The position numbers were made by a program, and so were the translations under genes. From positions 1 to 64,000 of the forward strand of contig DASXEH010000096.1 of assembly GCA_036490215.1 (NCBI GenBank): a stretch of 64,000 bases of DNA. Direction: 5' to 3'. The stretch comes from JASHSH01 sp036490215 (GTDB lineage Bacteria; Pseudomonadota; Alphaproteobacteria; Rhodospirillales; Magnetospirillaceae). Below are positions 32,849 through 40,816 of the stretch, in pieces. The notes under the pieces were generated by a model. That model searched no databases. It was not told the DNA's origin and saw only the letters and a list, made by a program, of their open reading frames with translations. The number at the start of each line of letters is the position of its first letter. The first letter of the stretch is position 1.

Positions 32849-34893
32849 GCCTGCCGCAGCTGATCTTCACGCCGTGGATACCGCTCTGGGCATTGGCAGC
32901 GCTGGCGGCTGGCGGCTTGATCCTGACCGCGCTGGCGGCGCGGGGCACGGGGACGCGGCCGTGGTGGCGGCTGTTGCCGCTCGCGATCCTGCTTTTGGCG
33001 CTGGCCAATCCGCGCCTGACCGAGCAGGAGGTGCAGGAGCTCAACGACATCGCGCTGGTCATGGTCGATGACAGCGGCAGCATGAATATCGGCAATCGGC
33101 ATACCCAGGCCGAGGAGGCGCTGCAAGGCGTGCTCGACCGGTTGAAGCGGCTGTCGGGCCTCGAAGTGCGCGTCGAGCACTACCATCCGCCGCCGGGCCG
33201 CGACGAAGGCACGCAGTTGATGCAGGCGATCAATCGCGCGCTGGTCGATGTGCCGCATTCGCGCCTCGCCGGCACGATCATGATCACCGATGGCGAGGTG
33301 CATGACGTACCCGCCAAGCCTGAGACCGCCGCGCCCTATCATGCGCTGATCGTCGGCTCCAAGACTGAGCGCGACCGGCGCCTGGTGATCGACGAGTCGC
33401 CGGCCTTCGGCATCGTCGGCAAGACGGCCAAGCTCACCTTCCATATCGAAGACCCCGGCTTCGACGGCGATGCCACCGTCACCATCCGCCGTGATGGCGG
33501 CCAGCCCAGCGTGGTCAGCGAGCCGCTCAACAGTCCGACCGCGCTCGAAGTGCCGCTGGATCATGCCGGATCGAATGTGATCGAGCTGTCGGTCAACGCC
33601 GCGCCGAACGAACTGACGCTGGCCAATAATCGCGCGGCGGTGGCGATCACCGGTGTGCGCGACCGTCTGCGCGTACTGCTGATCTCGGGCGAGCCGCATG
33701 CGGGCGAACGTGTCTGGCGCAATCTGCTCAAGGCCGATCCCTCGGTCGATCTGGTGCACTTTACGATTCTGCGCCCGCCGGAAAAAGAAGACGCGACGCC
33801 GCTGCGCGATCTGGCGCTGATCGCCTTTCCGGTGCGCGAGCTGTTCGAGGAGAAGCTGAAGGATTTCGACCTGATCATCCTCGATCGCTTCCGCCGGCGC
33901 GCGGTGCTGCCGCCGCTCTACTACGCCAACATCGCCAACTATGTGAAAAACGGCGGCGCGCTTCTGGTCGCGGCCGGACCCGAATTCAGCGGCTCGGAGT
34001 CGCTCTACTCAACCGCGCTGCGCGACGTGTTGTCCGCCGCGCCCACCGGCGAAGATTACGAGCATCCCTATCGGCCGATGCTGACGGAGCTCGGCAAGCG
34101 CCATCCGGTCACCGCCAATCTTCCCGGCTCGAATACCGATCCGCCGCATTGGGGCCAGTGGATGCGCGTGGTCGGCAGCACGCTGAAGGGACCGGGCACG
34201 GTGCTGATGACCGGTCCAGACGCCGCGCCGCTGCTGGTGCTCGATCATGTCGGCGATGGGCGCGTGGCGGAAATGCTGACCGACACCGCCTGGCTGTGGT
34301 CGCGCGGCTATGATGGCGGTGGACCCCAGGCCGAGCTGCTGCGCCGCCTCGCCCATTGGATGATGAAAGAGCCCGAGCTCGAAGAAGAACAGCTCACCGC
34401 CGAGCTCAACGGCGACACGCTCTCGATCCAGCGCCGCAGTCTCACACCCGGCGGCGTGCAGGTCACCGTTACCGCACCCGACGGCAAGGAACACAAGGTC
34501 ACGCTGGCCGATCAGGGCGACGGCCGCACCACCGCCCATCTGACGGTCGATCAGGATGGGCTGTGGCGCGTGTCCGACGGTCAGCATGTCGCTCTGGCGG
34601 CGGCCGGGTCGCTGGCACCGATCGAGATGGCCGAGTTGCGCGCCACGGCCGACAAACTCGCACCTTTAGTGAAAACGAGCGGGGGCGGACTACATTGGGT
34701 TGAGGATGGGCTGCCCGATATCCGCCGGGTCGAGCCCGACTCGAATGCCGCCGGCTCAAGCTGGATCGGCATGCGCGCCAATCACGATCACCTCGTTACC
34801 GCCTTGCGCGACGCCCCGCTGATCCCCGCACCCCTGTTACTTTTCTTGGGCATCGGCAGCCTTGTTTGGGCGTGGTGGCGCGAAGGGCGCTAG
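32845..34893 (+). CDS. Membrane protein with VWA-like and glutamine-amidotransferase-like regions
   Basis: The product has 682 residues. Helices near residues 10-32 and 40-52 and one near residue 655-674 anchor it. Residues 68-90 (IALVMVDDSGSMNIG) carry the DxSxS metal site of a von Willebrand A domain, and a later TIMITDGEVHD fits the domain's acidic strand end. The central region (DFDLIILDRFRRRAVLPPLY, NYVKNGGALLVAAGPEF) resembles the amidotransferase-like domain common in BatA-associated proteins. It is translationally coupled to the DUF4159 gene. The two are probably partners in one envelope complex whose role is unknown. Confidence 0.82.
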   Translation: MSLPQLIFTPWIPLWALAALAAGGLILTALAARGTGTRPWWRLLPLAILLLALANPRLTEQEVQELNDIALVMVDDSGSMNIGNRHTQAEEALQGVLDRLKRLSGLEVRVEHYHPPPGRDEGTQLMQAINRALVDVPHSRLAGTIMITDGEVHDVPAKPETAAPYHALIVGSKTERDRRLVIDESPAFGIVGKTAKLTFHIEDPGFDGDATVTIRRDGGQPSVVSEPLNSPTALEVPLDHAGSNVIELSVNAAPNELTLANNRAAVAITGVRDRLRVLLISGEPHAGERVWRNLLKADPSVDLVHFTILRPPEKEDATPLRDLALIAFPVRELFEEKLKDFDLIILDRFRRRAVLPPLYYANIANYVKNGGALLVAAGPEFSGSESLYSTALRDVLSAAPTGEDYEHPYRPMLTELGKRHPVTANLPGSNTDPPHWGQWMRVVGSTLKGPGTVLMTGPDAAPLLVLDHVGDGRVAEMLTDTAWLWSRGYDGGGPQAELLRRLAHWMMKEPELEEEQLTAELNGDTLSIQRRSLTPGGVQVTVTAPDGKEHKVTLADQGDGRTTAHLTVDQDGLWRVSDGQHVALAAAGSLAPIEMAELRATADKLAPLVKTSGGGLHWVEDGLPDIRRVEPDSNAAGSSWIGMRANHDHLVTALRDAPLIPAPLLLFLGIGSLVWAWWREGR

Positions 34894-34977
34894 TCTCCCC
34901 TCTACCTTTTGTTAAGGAAATGGCCGTTAGGGTCGGATTCCAATAAGGATTCGGCTCAACGGGCAAGGGGAAGAACA

Positions 34978-35754
34978 GTGGCGATGGAACGCGCGACCGA
35001 TCGGATTCGGCCCGAGAGCGACACTCTCGGCGTTCCTGGCGTCCTTCCCCGCACCGGTGGCGAACGCTCGGTGTTCGTGCGCGGGCGCAGCCTGCCGCAG
35101 CCGCCCAGCGAATTGCCGCGCGGCATGCTCCGCAACCGCCGCAACAAGAGCGACGGCATCGCCTTCCTCTCGAAGCTCGAGAGCGAGAAATTCCCGCTGG
35201 TCTTTTTCGATCCGCAATACCGCGGCGTGCTCGATCATCAGGCCTATGGCAACGAAGGTGCGCGGCAGCGTGCGCGTTCGACCCTGCGCCAGATGACCGA
35301 CGCCGAGATCGCGAAGTTCTTCCACGAGATCGAACGCGTGCTGATGCCGAGCGGCCATCTGCTGCTCTGGACCGACAAGTTCCATCTCTGCATGGGCATG
35401 CAGCCCTGGTTCAAGGACACGCAGCTCGAGATCGTCGATCTGCTGGTCTGGAACAAGAAGCGCATGGGCATGGGCTATCGCACGCGCCGCGTCAGCGAAT
35501 ATCTCGCCGTGCTGCAAAAGACGCCGCGCCGCGCCAAGGGTGTCTGGGCCGCGCATGACATTCCCGATGTGTGGGACGAGAAGATGACCAGGGCCGGCCC
35601 GCACGCCAAGCCGATCGGCCTTCAGGCCAAGCTGATCGAGTCGCTGACCAATCCCGGCGACACCGTGATCGACCCGGCCTCAGGCAGTTTCTCGGTGCTC
35701 GAGTCGTGCCAGCGCACGGGCCGCGAGTTCCTGGGCTGCGATATTAACGGGTAG
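34978..35754 (+). CDS. Orphan site-specific DNA methyltransferase
   Basis: The product has 258 residues. The GTG at 34978 is preferred, since AGGGG lies 7 bases upstream; an ATG two codons later is possible. Catalytic motif IV appears as DPQYR (in LVFFDPQYRGVLDHQAYG) rather than the common DPPY. The SAM-binding motif I is near the C-terminus (VIDPASGSFSVLESC), so this is a beta-class-like order for an N6-adenine or N4-cytosine enzyme. LLLWTDKFHLCMGMQPWF and PIGLQAKLIESLTNPGDTVI also fit. No restriction enzyme gene is nearby. The gene may be a phage-derived or epigenetic solitary methylase. Confidence 0.82.
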   Translation: MAMERATDRIRPESDTLGVPGVLPRTGGERSVFVRGRSLPQPPSELPRGMLRNRRNKSDGIAFLSKLESEKFPLVFFDPQYRGVLDHQAYGNEGARQRARSTLRQMTDAEIAKFFHEIERVLMPSGHLLLWTDKFHLCMGMQPWFKDTQLEIVDLLVWNKKRMGMGYRTRRVSEYLAVLQKTPRRAKGVWAAHDIPDVWDEKMTRAGPHAKPIGLQAKLIESLTNPGDTVIDPASGSFSVLESCQRTGREFLGCDING

Positions 35755-35765
35755 ATCTTCCCGGT

Positions 35766-35904
35766 CGTCATTCCGGACAAGTGAGCGCAGCGAACGCTGA
35801 TCCGGAATCCAGGAGACATGTGCGCGAAGCGCCTGCCGTAATGAGTCATACGCTCGCTATCGCTCGCCGGCTGGACCCCGGATAGCGCTGCGCGCTTCCG
35901 GGGT
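35766..35904. repeat. Intergenic element with two palindromes
   Basis: ATTCCGGA (35770-35777) pairs with TCCGGAAT (35801-35808), and ACCCCGGA (35875-35882) pairs with TCCGGGGT (35897-35904). Blocks like GTCATTCCGGACAAG and CTGGACCCCGGAT are common intergenic repeats in alphaproteobacterial genomes. The element fills the gap between convergent genes. Confidence 0.75.
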
Positions 35905-35919
35905 GACGAACGAAGTTCG

Positions 35920-36390
35920 TCATTTCACCTCGATCCGCACCAGGTCATGCACATCGCGTGCGCCGAGTTTGTCGCCGGGGATGATCAGTCGCGGCGTGTC
36001 GAGCGGCTTGCCGTTATCGGCATAGGCGATGATCGCGGTCTTGCCGCCGAAATCCGGATCGAGCTCGCCGAATGAGAACGCGATCACATAGCCGTCGCTG
36101 CCGGTGGCGAGGGCTGTGTGATGCAGATCGGCATGCTTGCCCTTGTCGTCGGTCAGATGCGCTTGATCGAGCAGTGACCACAGCAGCACGCCGGTGAAGT
36201 GGCCGCCCTCGGGGCCATGACCGGTCTGGAAGGTGACGTCGAGTTCGGTTGGCGGCAGTTTCTTGAGATCGTCGAGCGACAGCTTCGCCGGATGGGCCAC
36301 CAGACCGTCGATGGTCAAGGTCGCATCGGCGGCCCAGGCCGGCGCCGCGATGCAGACGCAAAACGCGGCGGCGGCAACAACGCGCTTCAT
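35920..36390 (-). CDS. Exported molybdopterin-binding-domain protein
   Basis: The product has 156 residues from the ATG at 36390 (GGGAAG 6 bases upstream), with a Sec signal peptide ending in APAWA. The mature protein is a short version of the sulfite-oxidase-type molybdopterin domain: LTIDGLVAHPAKLSLDDLKK, HFTGVLLWSLLDQA, GSDGYVIAFSFGELDP and TPRLIIPGDKLGARDVHDLV. The Cys that coordinates molybdenum in true sulfite oxidases is not seen. Its start overlaps the end of a molbindin gene, linking both to molybdenum or to a related cofactor. Confidence 0.82.
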   Translation of the reverse strand: MKRVVAAAAFCVCIAAPAWAADATLTIDGLVAHPAKLSLDDLKKLPPTELDVTFQTGHGPEGGHFTGVLLWSLLDQAHLTDDKGKHADLHHTALATGSDGYVIAFSFGELDPDFGGKTAIIAYADNGKPLDTPRLIIPGDKLGARDVHDLVRIEVK

Positions 36391-36392
36391 GG

Positions 36393-36599
36393 TCACTTCC
36401 CGACGATGACGTCGGAGGCCTTGATGATGGCGACGGCCTTGTCGCCTTTCTTCAATTTGAGTTCCTCGACCGCTTCGTTGGTGATCGAGGCGGTGATGAT
36501 CGCGCCGTTGCCGACATCGATCCGCACATGCGCCGTGGTCTTTCCCTTGTTGACCTCGACAACTTTGCCTTTGAGCTGGTTGCGCGCGCTGAGCTTCAT
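36393..36599 (-). CDS. TOBE-domain molbindin (molybdate-binding protein)
   Basis: The product has 68 residues from the ATG at 36599, with AGGAGAGG 6 bases upstream. MKLSARNQLKGKVVEVNKGK and AHVRIDVGNGAIITASITNE match single Mop/TOBE proteins that bind molybdate or tungstate as cytoplasmic oligomers. The length is usual for a single-domain molbindin. Its stop overlaps the region of the next start codon, so the two genes are cotranscribed. Confidence 0.92.
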   Translation of the reverse strand: MKLSARNQLKGKVVEVNKGKTTAHVRIDVGNGAIITASITNEAVEELKLKKGDKAVAIIKASDVIVGK

Positions 36600-36625
36600 A
36601 GCCGCCTCTCCTGGATGGAAGGCGA

Positions 36626-37345
36626 TTATTTTACGCCCGGCTTGTCCTTGCGGATATATCGCAGATAAATCGAGGTCCGGCCCTCGCGCACGGCCTTCTG
36701 TTCGTAACGCGTCTGTGGCCATTCGGAGTCGGCGGGGCGGATCGTCGGGTCGGGCGAGGCCGAAACGAAATGGGGCGAGGCTTCGAGCTGTTCCACCGCC
36801 CATTCCTTGTAGACCGGCTCGTCGGTCGCCACGCGCAGTTCCGCGCCCTCGGGCATCAGCCGCGCGAGGGTCGGCAGATTCTCGGGGCCGATGAAGCGGC
36901 GTTCGGCATGGCGGTTTTTCGGCCAGGGATCGGGGAACAGCACGAAGATGCGCGCGAAGCAGGCGTCGGGCAGGGCCGGAAACAGGTGCCGCACGTCTTC
37001 GGCATAGACACGCAGATTGTCGAGCTGTTCGCGCTGCACATGGCCGAGCAGGGCGGCCACGCCGTTGAGGAACACCTCGCTGCCGATCAGCCCGACATCG
37101 CGATGGGCCGCGGCCTGCGCGGCCAGATGCTCGCCGCCGCCGAAGCCGACTTCGAGCCAGATCTCGCGCATCGGCCGCGGAAACAGAATCCGCGGATCGA
37201 GCGTCTCGCCGGGCTCAGGCGCGGTGATCGCGATCCGCGGCAGCAGCGAATCGATCAGGGTGCGGGCGTTGATCCGCAGCGGACGGCCTTGGCGCCGCCC
37301 AAAAAAACGCGGCCCCGATGAACGGGGCCGCTCTTCTTCAGACAC
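36626..37345 (-). CDS. trmB: tRNA (guanine-N7-)-methyltransferase
   Basis: The product has 239 residues. It makes m7G46 in tRNA variable loops. Motifs are RFFGRRQGRPLR near the N-terminus, the SAM site EVGFGGGEHLAAQA, and FPDPWPKNRHAERRFI. The GTG at 37345 has no ribosome site, and it lies 11 bases after the metK stop. An intrinsic terminator hairpin with a T-run overlaps codons 5-15. Because the RRQGRP segment just after it is conserved, at least the coding sequence from about residue 13 is real; the exact start is uncertain. Confidence 0.93.
   Translation of the reverse strand: MSEEERPRSSGPRFFGRRQGRPLRINARTLIDSLLPRIAITAPEPGETLDPRILFPRPMREIWLEVGFGGGEHLAAQAAAHRDVGLIGSEVFLNGVAALLGHVQREQLDNLRVYAEDVRHLFPALPDACFARIFVLFPDPWPKNRHAERRFIGPENLPTLARLMPEGAELRVATDEPVYKEWAVEQLEASPHFVSASPDPTIRPADSEWPQTRYEQKAVREGRTSIYLRYIRKDKPGVK
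37301..37331 (-). terminator. Intrinsic terminator after metK, inside the trmB 5' coding region
   Basis: A perfect 9-bp stem (37309-37317 with 37323-37331, loop ATGAA) is followed on the minus strand by seven T residues (37301-37307). It is 26 bases beyond the metK stop but within the trmB frame, where the T-run encodes Phe-Phe. Confidence 0.85.
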
Positions 37346-37356
37346 GATGAATGAAC

Positions 37357-38568
37357 TCAGGCGAAAGCGGAACGCAGGTCGTCGACCAGATCGAGCTTCT
37401 CCCAGGAGAAGCCGCCCTGGCTGTCCGGCTTGCGGCCGAAATGCCCGTAGGACGAGGTCCGGGTATAGATCGGCTTGTTGAGCTTGAGATGGGTGCGGAT
37501 GCCGCGGGGGCTGAGATCCATCAGATCCTGCAGCACCTTCGACAGCTTGTCCTCATCGACTTTGCCGGTGCCATGCGTGTCGATATAGACCGACAGCGGC
37601 TTGGCAACGCCGATCGCATAGGACAGCTGGATCAGGCAACGATCGGCGAGGCCCGCGGCCACGACGTTCTTCGCCAGGTAGCGCGAGGCATAAGCGGCCG
37701 AGCGATCGACCTTGGTCGGGTCTTTGCCCGAGAAAGCGCCGCCGCCATGGGGCGCCGCACCGCCATAGGTGTCGACGATGATCTTGCGGCCGGTCAGGCC
37801 GCTATCGCCGTCCGGACCGCCGATGATGAACTGGCCGGTCGGATTCACATAGAAGTGCTCGTTGTCGCACATCCAGCCTTCGGGCAGCACCTTCAGCGCA
37901 TAGGGACGGACGATCTCGCGGACTTCGTCCTGATCGACCTTGGCGTTGTGCTGGGTGGAAACCACGAAGGCGGTGCAACGGACTGGCTTGCCGTTCTCGT
38001 ACTGGAGGGTAACCTGGCTCTTGGCGTCGGGCTCCAGCATCTTCTCTTTGCGGGAATGACGCGCTTCGGCCATCAGGCGCAGCACGTTATGGGCGTATTG
38101 GATCGGGGCCGGCATCAACTCGGGCGTCTCGTTGCAGGCGTAACCGAACATGATGCCCTGGTCGCCCGCGCCCTCGTCCTTGTTGCCCTTGGCATCGACG
38201 CCCTGGGCGATATCGGCGGACTGGCCATGCAGGTGGATCGACACCTTGGCCTTGTCCCAGTGGAAGCCCTTCTGCTCATAGCCGATCTCTTTGACCGCCT
38301 GGCGCGCGATCTTCTCGACCAGCTTCTTGTTGATCTCGCCGCTCTTCAGCATCGGCGCCTTGGCGCCGCATTTCTTCTTGTCCATGCGGACTTCGCCGGC
38401 GATCACGATGCGGTTGGTGGTGCACAGCGTTTCGCAGGCCACGCGGGCCTGAGGATCAAGTCCCAGGAAGGCGTCGACAACAGCGTCGGAGATGCGGTCG
38501 CAAACTTTGTCCGGATGGCCTTCGGACACCGATTCGCTCGTAAACAAATAATTCTGCTTGGCCAACAT
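37357..38568 (-). CDS. metK: S-adenosylmethionine synthetase
   Basis: The product has 403 residues. It makes S-adenosylmethionine from methionine and ATP. Motifs include SVSEGHPDKVCDRISDA, DEGAGDQGIMFGYACNE and the P-loop-like GGGAFSGKDPTKVDRSAAY. Length is slightly above the E. coli enzyme, as in other alphaproteobacteria. GGAGGGG lies just ahead of the ATG. I looked for a SAM-II riboswitch upstream and did not find one. Confidence 0.97.
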   Translation of the reverse strand: MLAKQNYLFTSESVSEGHPDKVCDRISDAVVDAFLGLDPQARVACETLCTTNRIVIAGEVRMDKKKCGAKAPMLKSGEINKKLVEKIARQAVKEIGYEQKGFHWDKAKVSIHLHGQSADIAQGVDAKGNKDEGAGDQGIMFGYACNETPELMPAPIQYAHNVLRLMAEARHSRKEKMLEPDAKSQVTLQYENGKPVRCTAFVVSTQHNAKVDQDEVREIVRPYALKVLPEGWMCDNEHFYVNPTGQFIIGGPDGDSGLTGRKIIVDTYGGAAPHGGGAFSGKDPTKVDRSAAYASRYLAKNVVAAGLADRCLIQLSYAIGVAKPLSVYIDTHGTGKVDEDKLSKVLQDLMDLSPRGIRTHLKLNKPIYTRTSSYGHFGRKPDSQGGFSWEKLDLVDDLRSAFA

Positions 38569-38701
38569 CCCCTCCGTCGATTGGGATTTACGCCGCCGAG
38601 GCTAATGGCGGACGCCCCAATCGGACGCGATCGGGAGATCGTTAGTTACAGATTTTCAGCTGGTCCTTCAAGGGCTGCGCGGTTCTACCGACCGGGCTGC
38701 C

Positions 38702-39025
38702 TCATTGGGCAGAATCGGGGTTTTTTCGGCCCATATCAGCCACGGCCACCACCAGGGCGATGATCTCGGCGCGTGTGGCCGGATCGACGATCTGGCGGAC
38801 GGTCTCCAACATGCTGTGAAGTTCGAAACCCGACGGTGTTGTCTGGTCGCCTTCGGGCACCTGGCCATCGCCGCGGACCTGGCCACCGGAAGGGCGGGGT
38901 TTGGCCAATCGTTCGCGGGCTATGTCGAAATTCGAGCTGCGCCGGATGACATGCCGGCCTGCCGGGGCCGCGGTCTGGTTGAACGATGCGCGGACCGTCC
39001 ACTTACTTCTCTTCCTGTTGGGCAT
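38702..39025 (-). CDS. Small unknown protein upstream of metK
   Basis: The product has 107 residues. GGGGAGGAG 5 bases ahead of the ATG at 39025 is one of the strongest ribosome sites in the window and is the main reason to call this gene. The N-terminal half is basic (MPNRKRSKWTVRASFNQ); the C-terminal half (LETVRQIVDPATRAEIIALV) looks helical. No family is recognised. An opposite-strand frame of similar length lacks a ribosome site. Confidence 0.6.
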   Translation of the reverse strand: MPNRKRSKWTVRASFNQTAAPAGRHVIRRSSNFDIARERLAKPRPSGGQVRGDGQVPEGDQTTPSGFELHSMLETVRQIVDPATRAEIIALVVAVADMGRKNPDSAQ

Positions 39026-39167
39026 AGCGCTCCTCCCCGGAGTTCCGCCGCGACTTATGTCGCATTCTGTATACGCAACCGCGTTAGAAACGGATTATCA
39101 CCCTCCCCTTAATTCACAATAAGGACATGGGGATCGCGGGGAGGCCGATTCAAGGGGACGGCCATAC

Positions 39168-39197
39168 AAAATGCGGTGCGCCTTTGGGACGCACCGC
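39168..39197 (-). terminator. Terminator of the XRE regulator gene
   Basis: An 8-bp stem GCGGTGCG/CGCACCGC (39173-39180 with 39190-39197) is followed on the minus strand by ATTTTG. A second perfect 8-bp hairpin (39240-39247 with 39253-39260) directly follows the stop codon of the regulator gene. Confidence 0.65.
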
Positions 39198-39261
39198 TTT
39201 GGATGGGCTTGAATTTGTGGAACTATCGGCCGATCAATACGATCAACCTATAGTTGATCGG

Positions 39262-39774
39262 CTATTTAGGCTCTTCCGTCTCGCTGGCCTTGGCCAAGAC
39301 TTTGGCGAGATCGAAAATGCGGCGACGGACCTGCGGATCGGTGATGCGGTAATAGGCCCGCACCAGTTCCAAAGTTTCGCGCTTGGTCATCGGATCGGCG
39401 CCGGGCATCTCGATCATGTCTTCGGCCCCGCCCGAGATGATCAGCCGGGGGCTCTGCTTGGAGACGCCGTCGGGCATGTCGTCGAAGAAGAACGAGACCG
39501 GCACGTCAAGAACGCGCGACAGATCGAACAGGCGGGACGCGCCGACGCGATTCGCGCCGCGTTCGTACTTCTGCACCTGCTGAAAGGTGAGGCCGATCGC
39601 CTCGCCCAGTTTTTCCTGACTCATGCCCATCAGGGTGCGGCGCAGACGCACGCGCGCGCCGACATGGACGTCGATCGGATTCGGTTCACCGAGAAGAGTC
39701 CGTCCGCGACCGGAACGACGACCGGTCGTTGCTGCGGTTCGACGTTCCACGGTTTTCACACTACCTGCTGCCAT
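39262..39774 (-). CDS. XRE family transcriptional regulator
   Basis: The product has 170 residues. The helix-turn-helix domain spans about residues 35-92: VGARVRLRRTLMGMSQEKLG, then IGLTFQQVQKYERGANRVGA. The C-terminal half (ETLELVRAYYRITDPQVRRR) is the conserved helical part of a regulator found next to metK in many alphaproteobacteria. The N-terminal 30 residues are basic and variable. In related genomes this gene usually follows lnt directly; here lnt is 13 kb away on the same strand. Confidence 0.9.
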   Translation of the reverse strand: MAAGSVKTVERRTAATTGRRSGRGRTLLGEPNPIDVHVGARVRLRRTLMGMSQEKLGEAIGLTFQQVQKYERGANRVGASRLFDLSRVLDVPVSFFFDDMPDGVSKQSPRLIISGGAEDMIEMPGADPMTKRETLELVRAYYRITDPQVRRRIFDLAKVLAKASETEEPK

Positions 39775-40242
39775 GCGAGCCGCCCCAAGAGCACGTTAGT
39801 TTGTCGTGTTTCGATTCGGTTCGAGCCGATTCTGAAACAACCCCACCCGTCGCACCAAGCTGGAGGTGGCGAAATCATTAGGTTCGCGCCCACCCCAAGT
39901 CAACATGCAAACGGCCCGGCAACGACGCGGACTCCAATTTGGCACCGCGCGGTTTGTTCGCGCTCTGCGTGCGTTGTTGCCGTGCGGCATAGTACGCACG
40001 AACGTGCCGCAAACGACAAGAAAGAAATCGAACTTTTCCTTATTTGATGGGGGATTCGGAACTTACTATACATGTAAAACAAATTCCTCGGAGCGGGCTG
40101 TGCAATCATTCCGAGTGGTCGCATTATCTCATCGCGTTGAAGCCAGTACGAAAAGACCGGCTTACATGTTCGTCACCGGCGATGAGCGGAATCCGGACGA
40201 AACTCATCTACGCCGATCAGTACAACGAGCGGCCGGATCGAA
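39775..40242. other. Intergenic region, no gene recognised
   Basis: No frame in this 468-base stretch has both a ribosome site and a plausible protein. Bases 40010-40100 are visibly richer in A and T than the surroundings. A small hairpin (AAGCC and GGCTT, about 40139-40163) lies near the right end. It should hold the promoter of the XRE gene, but I could not place one with confidence. Confidence 0.5.
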
Positions 40243-40635
40243 TCAGGCGGTGAGGTCGAGCACCCGGCCCGACGCCAGCGGCGTCGGCAGTCCGGGAATC
40301 TGAACATCGGCGGAGGCGTTGGCTTCGACCTGCGCCGTGTTCTGGTAGGTGGAGGCGACTTGTTGCGACGAACGCGGAGGCGCCGTCAGCGCCGCGCCGC
40401 CGCCTTCTTGGACGAAGAGTTGAGCCGCGAAGGTGCTGGCAACCTGGTCGGGAAGATTGGCGCCACCGCGGCCCGTGCCGGTGCCTGAGTCGAAGCCGAC
40501 GCCATTCTGTGCGACAGAGGCTTCAACGGTGGCGCCTACCTGCGATGCAATGGGTGCCCGGCCCCCGGTCCCAACGGACGCGAGGCCGGCGATACCTGAT
40601 GCCGACGAGGTAGACGAAGAAACAGTAGCAACCAA
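40243..40635 (-). CDS. Unknown low-complexity protein
   Basis: The product has 130 residues from a TTG at 40635, chosen because GGGGAGGGG lies 6 bases upstream. It is rich in Ala, Ser, Gly and Thr (for example MVATVSSSTSSASGIAGLAS) and has no Cys and no signal peptide. Segments such as TFAAQLFVQEGG and STYQNTAQVEANASA look helical. A TGGTATAGAT extended -10 sequence lies about 25-35 bases upstream. No family is recognised. Confidence 0.55.
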   Translation of the reverse strand: MVATVSSSTSSASGIAGLASVGTGGRAPIASQVGATVEASVAQNGVGFDSGTGTGRGGANLPDQVASTFAAQLFVQEGGGAALTAPPRSSQQVASTYQNTAQVEANASADVQIPGLPTPLASGRVLDLTA

Positions 40636-40816
40636 AGCGAACCCCTCCCCAGGCGTCGCCCATTGCGCATCTATACCAAATTTTAACGAATGAGTCCGGG
40701 CAAACCAGTGAGGACCGTCACTTTTTATGCAGTTTCATTGCGGACTTGGTCCCGAAAGCCGATCCGGGGTAGGGTGCCCGCCCATTCCAACCACCATTTT
40801 CCGCTAGATCGCTGCC

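Noticed and set aside
38569..38701. SAM riboswitch ahead of metK
   Set aside because: I compared the leader with the conserved blocks of SAM-II by eye and found no match. A covariance-model scan would settle other SAM classes.
38705..39112. Plus-strand gene opposite the small unknown gene upstream of metK
   Set aside because: It lacks a ribosome site, while the minus-strand frame has GGGGAGGAG at correct spacing.
39866..40303. Plus-strand gene in the gap after the XRE regulator
   Set aside because: It has no ribosome site and no conserved-looking segment, and it overlaps the C-terminus of the TTG-started minus-strand gene.
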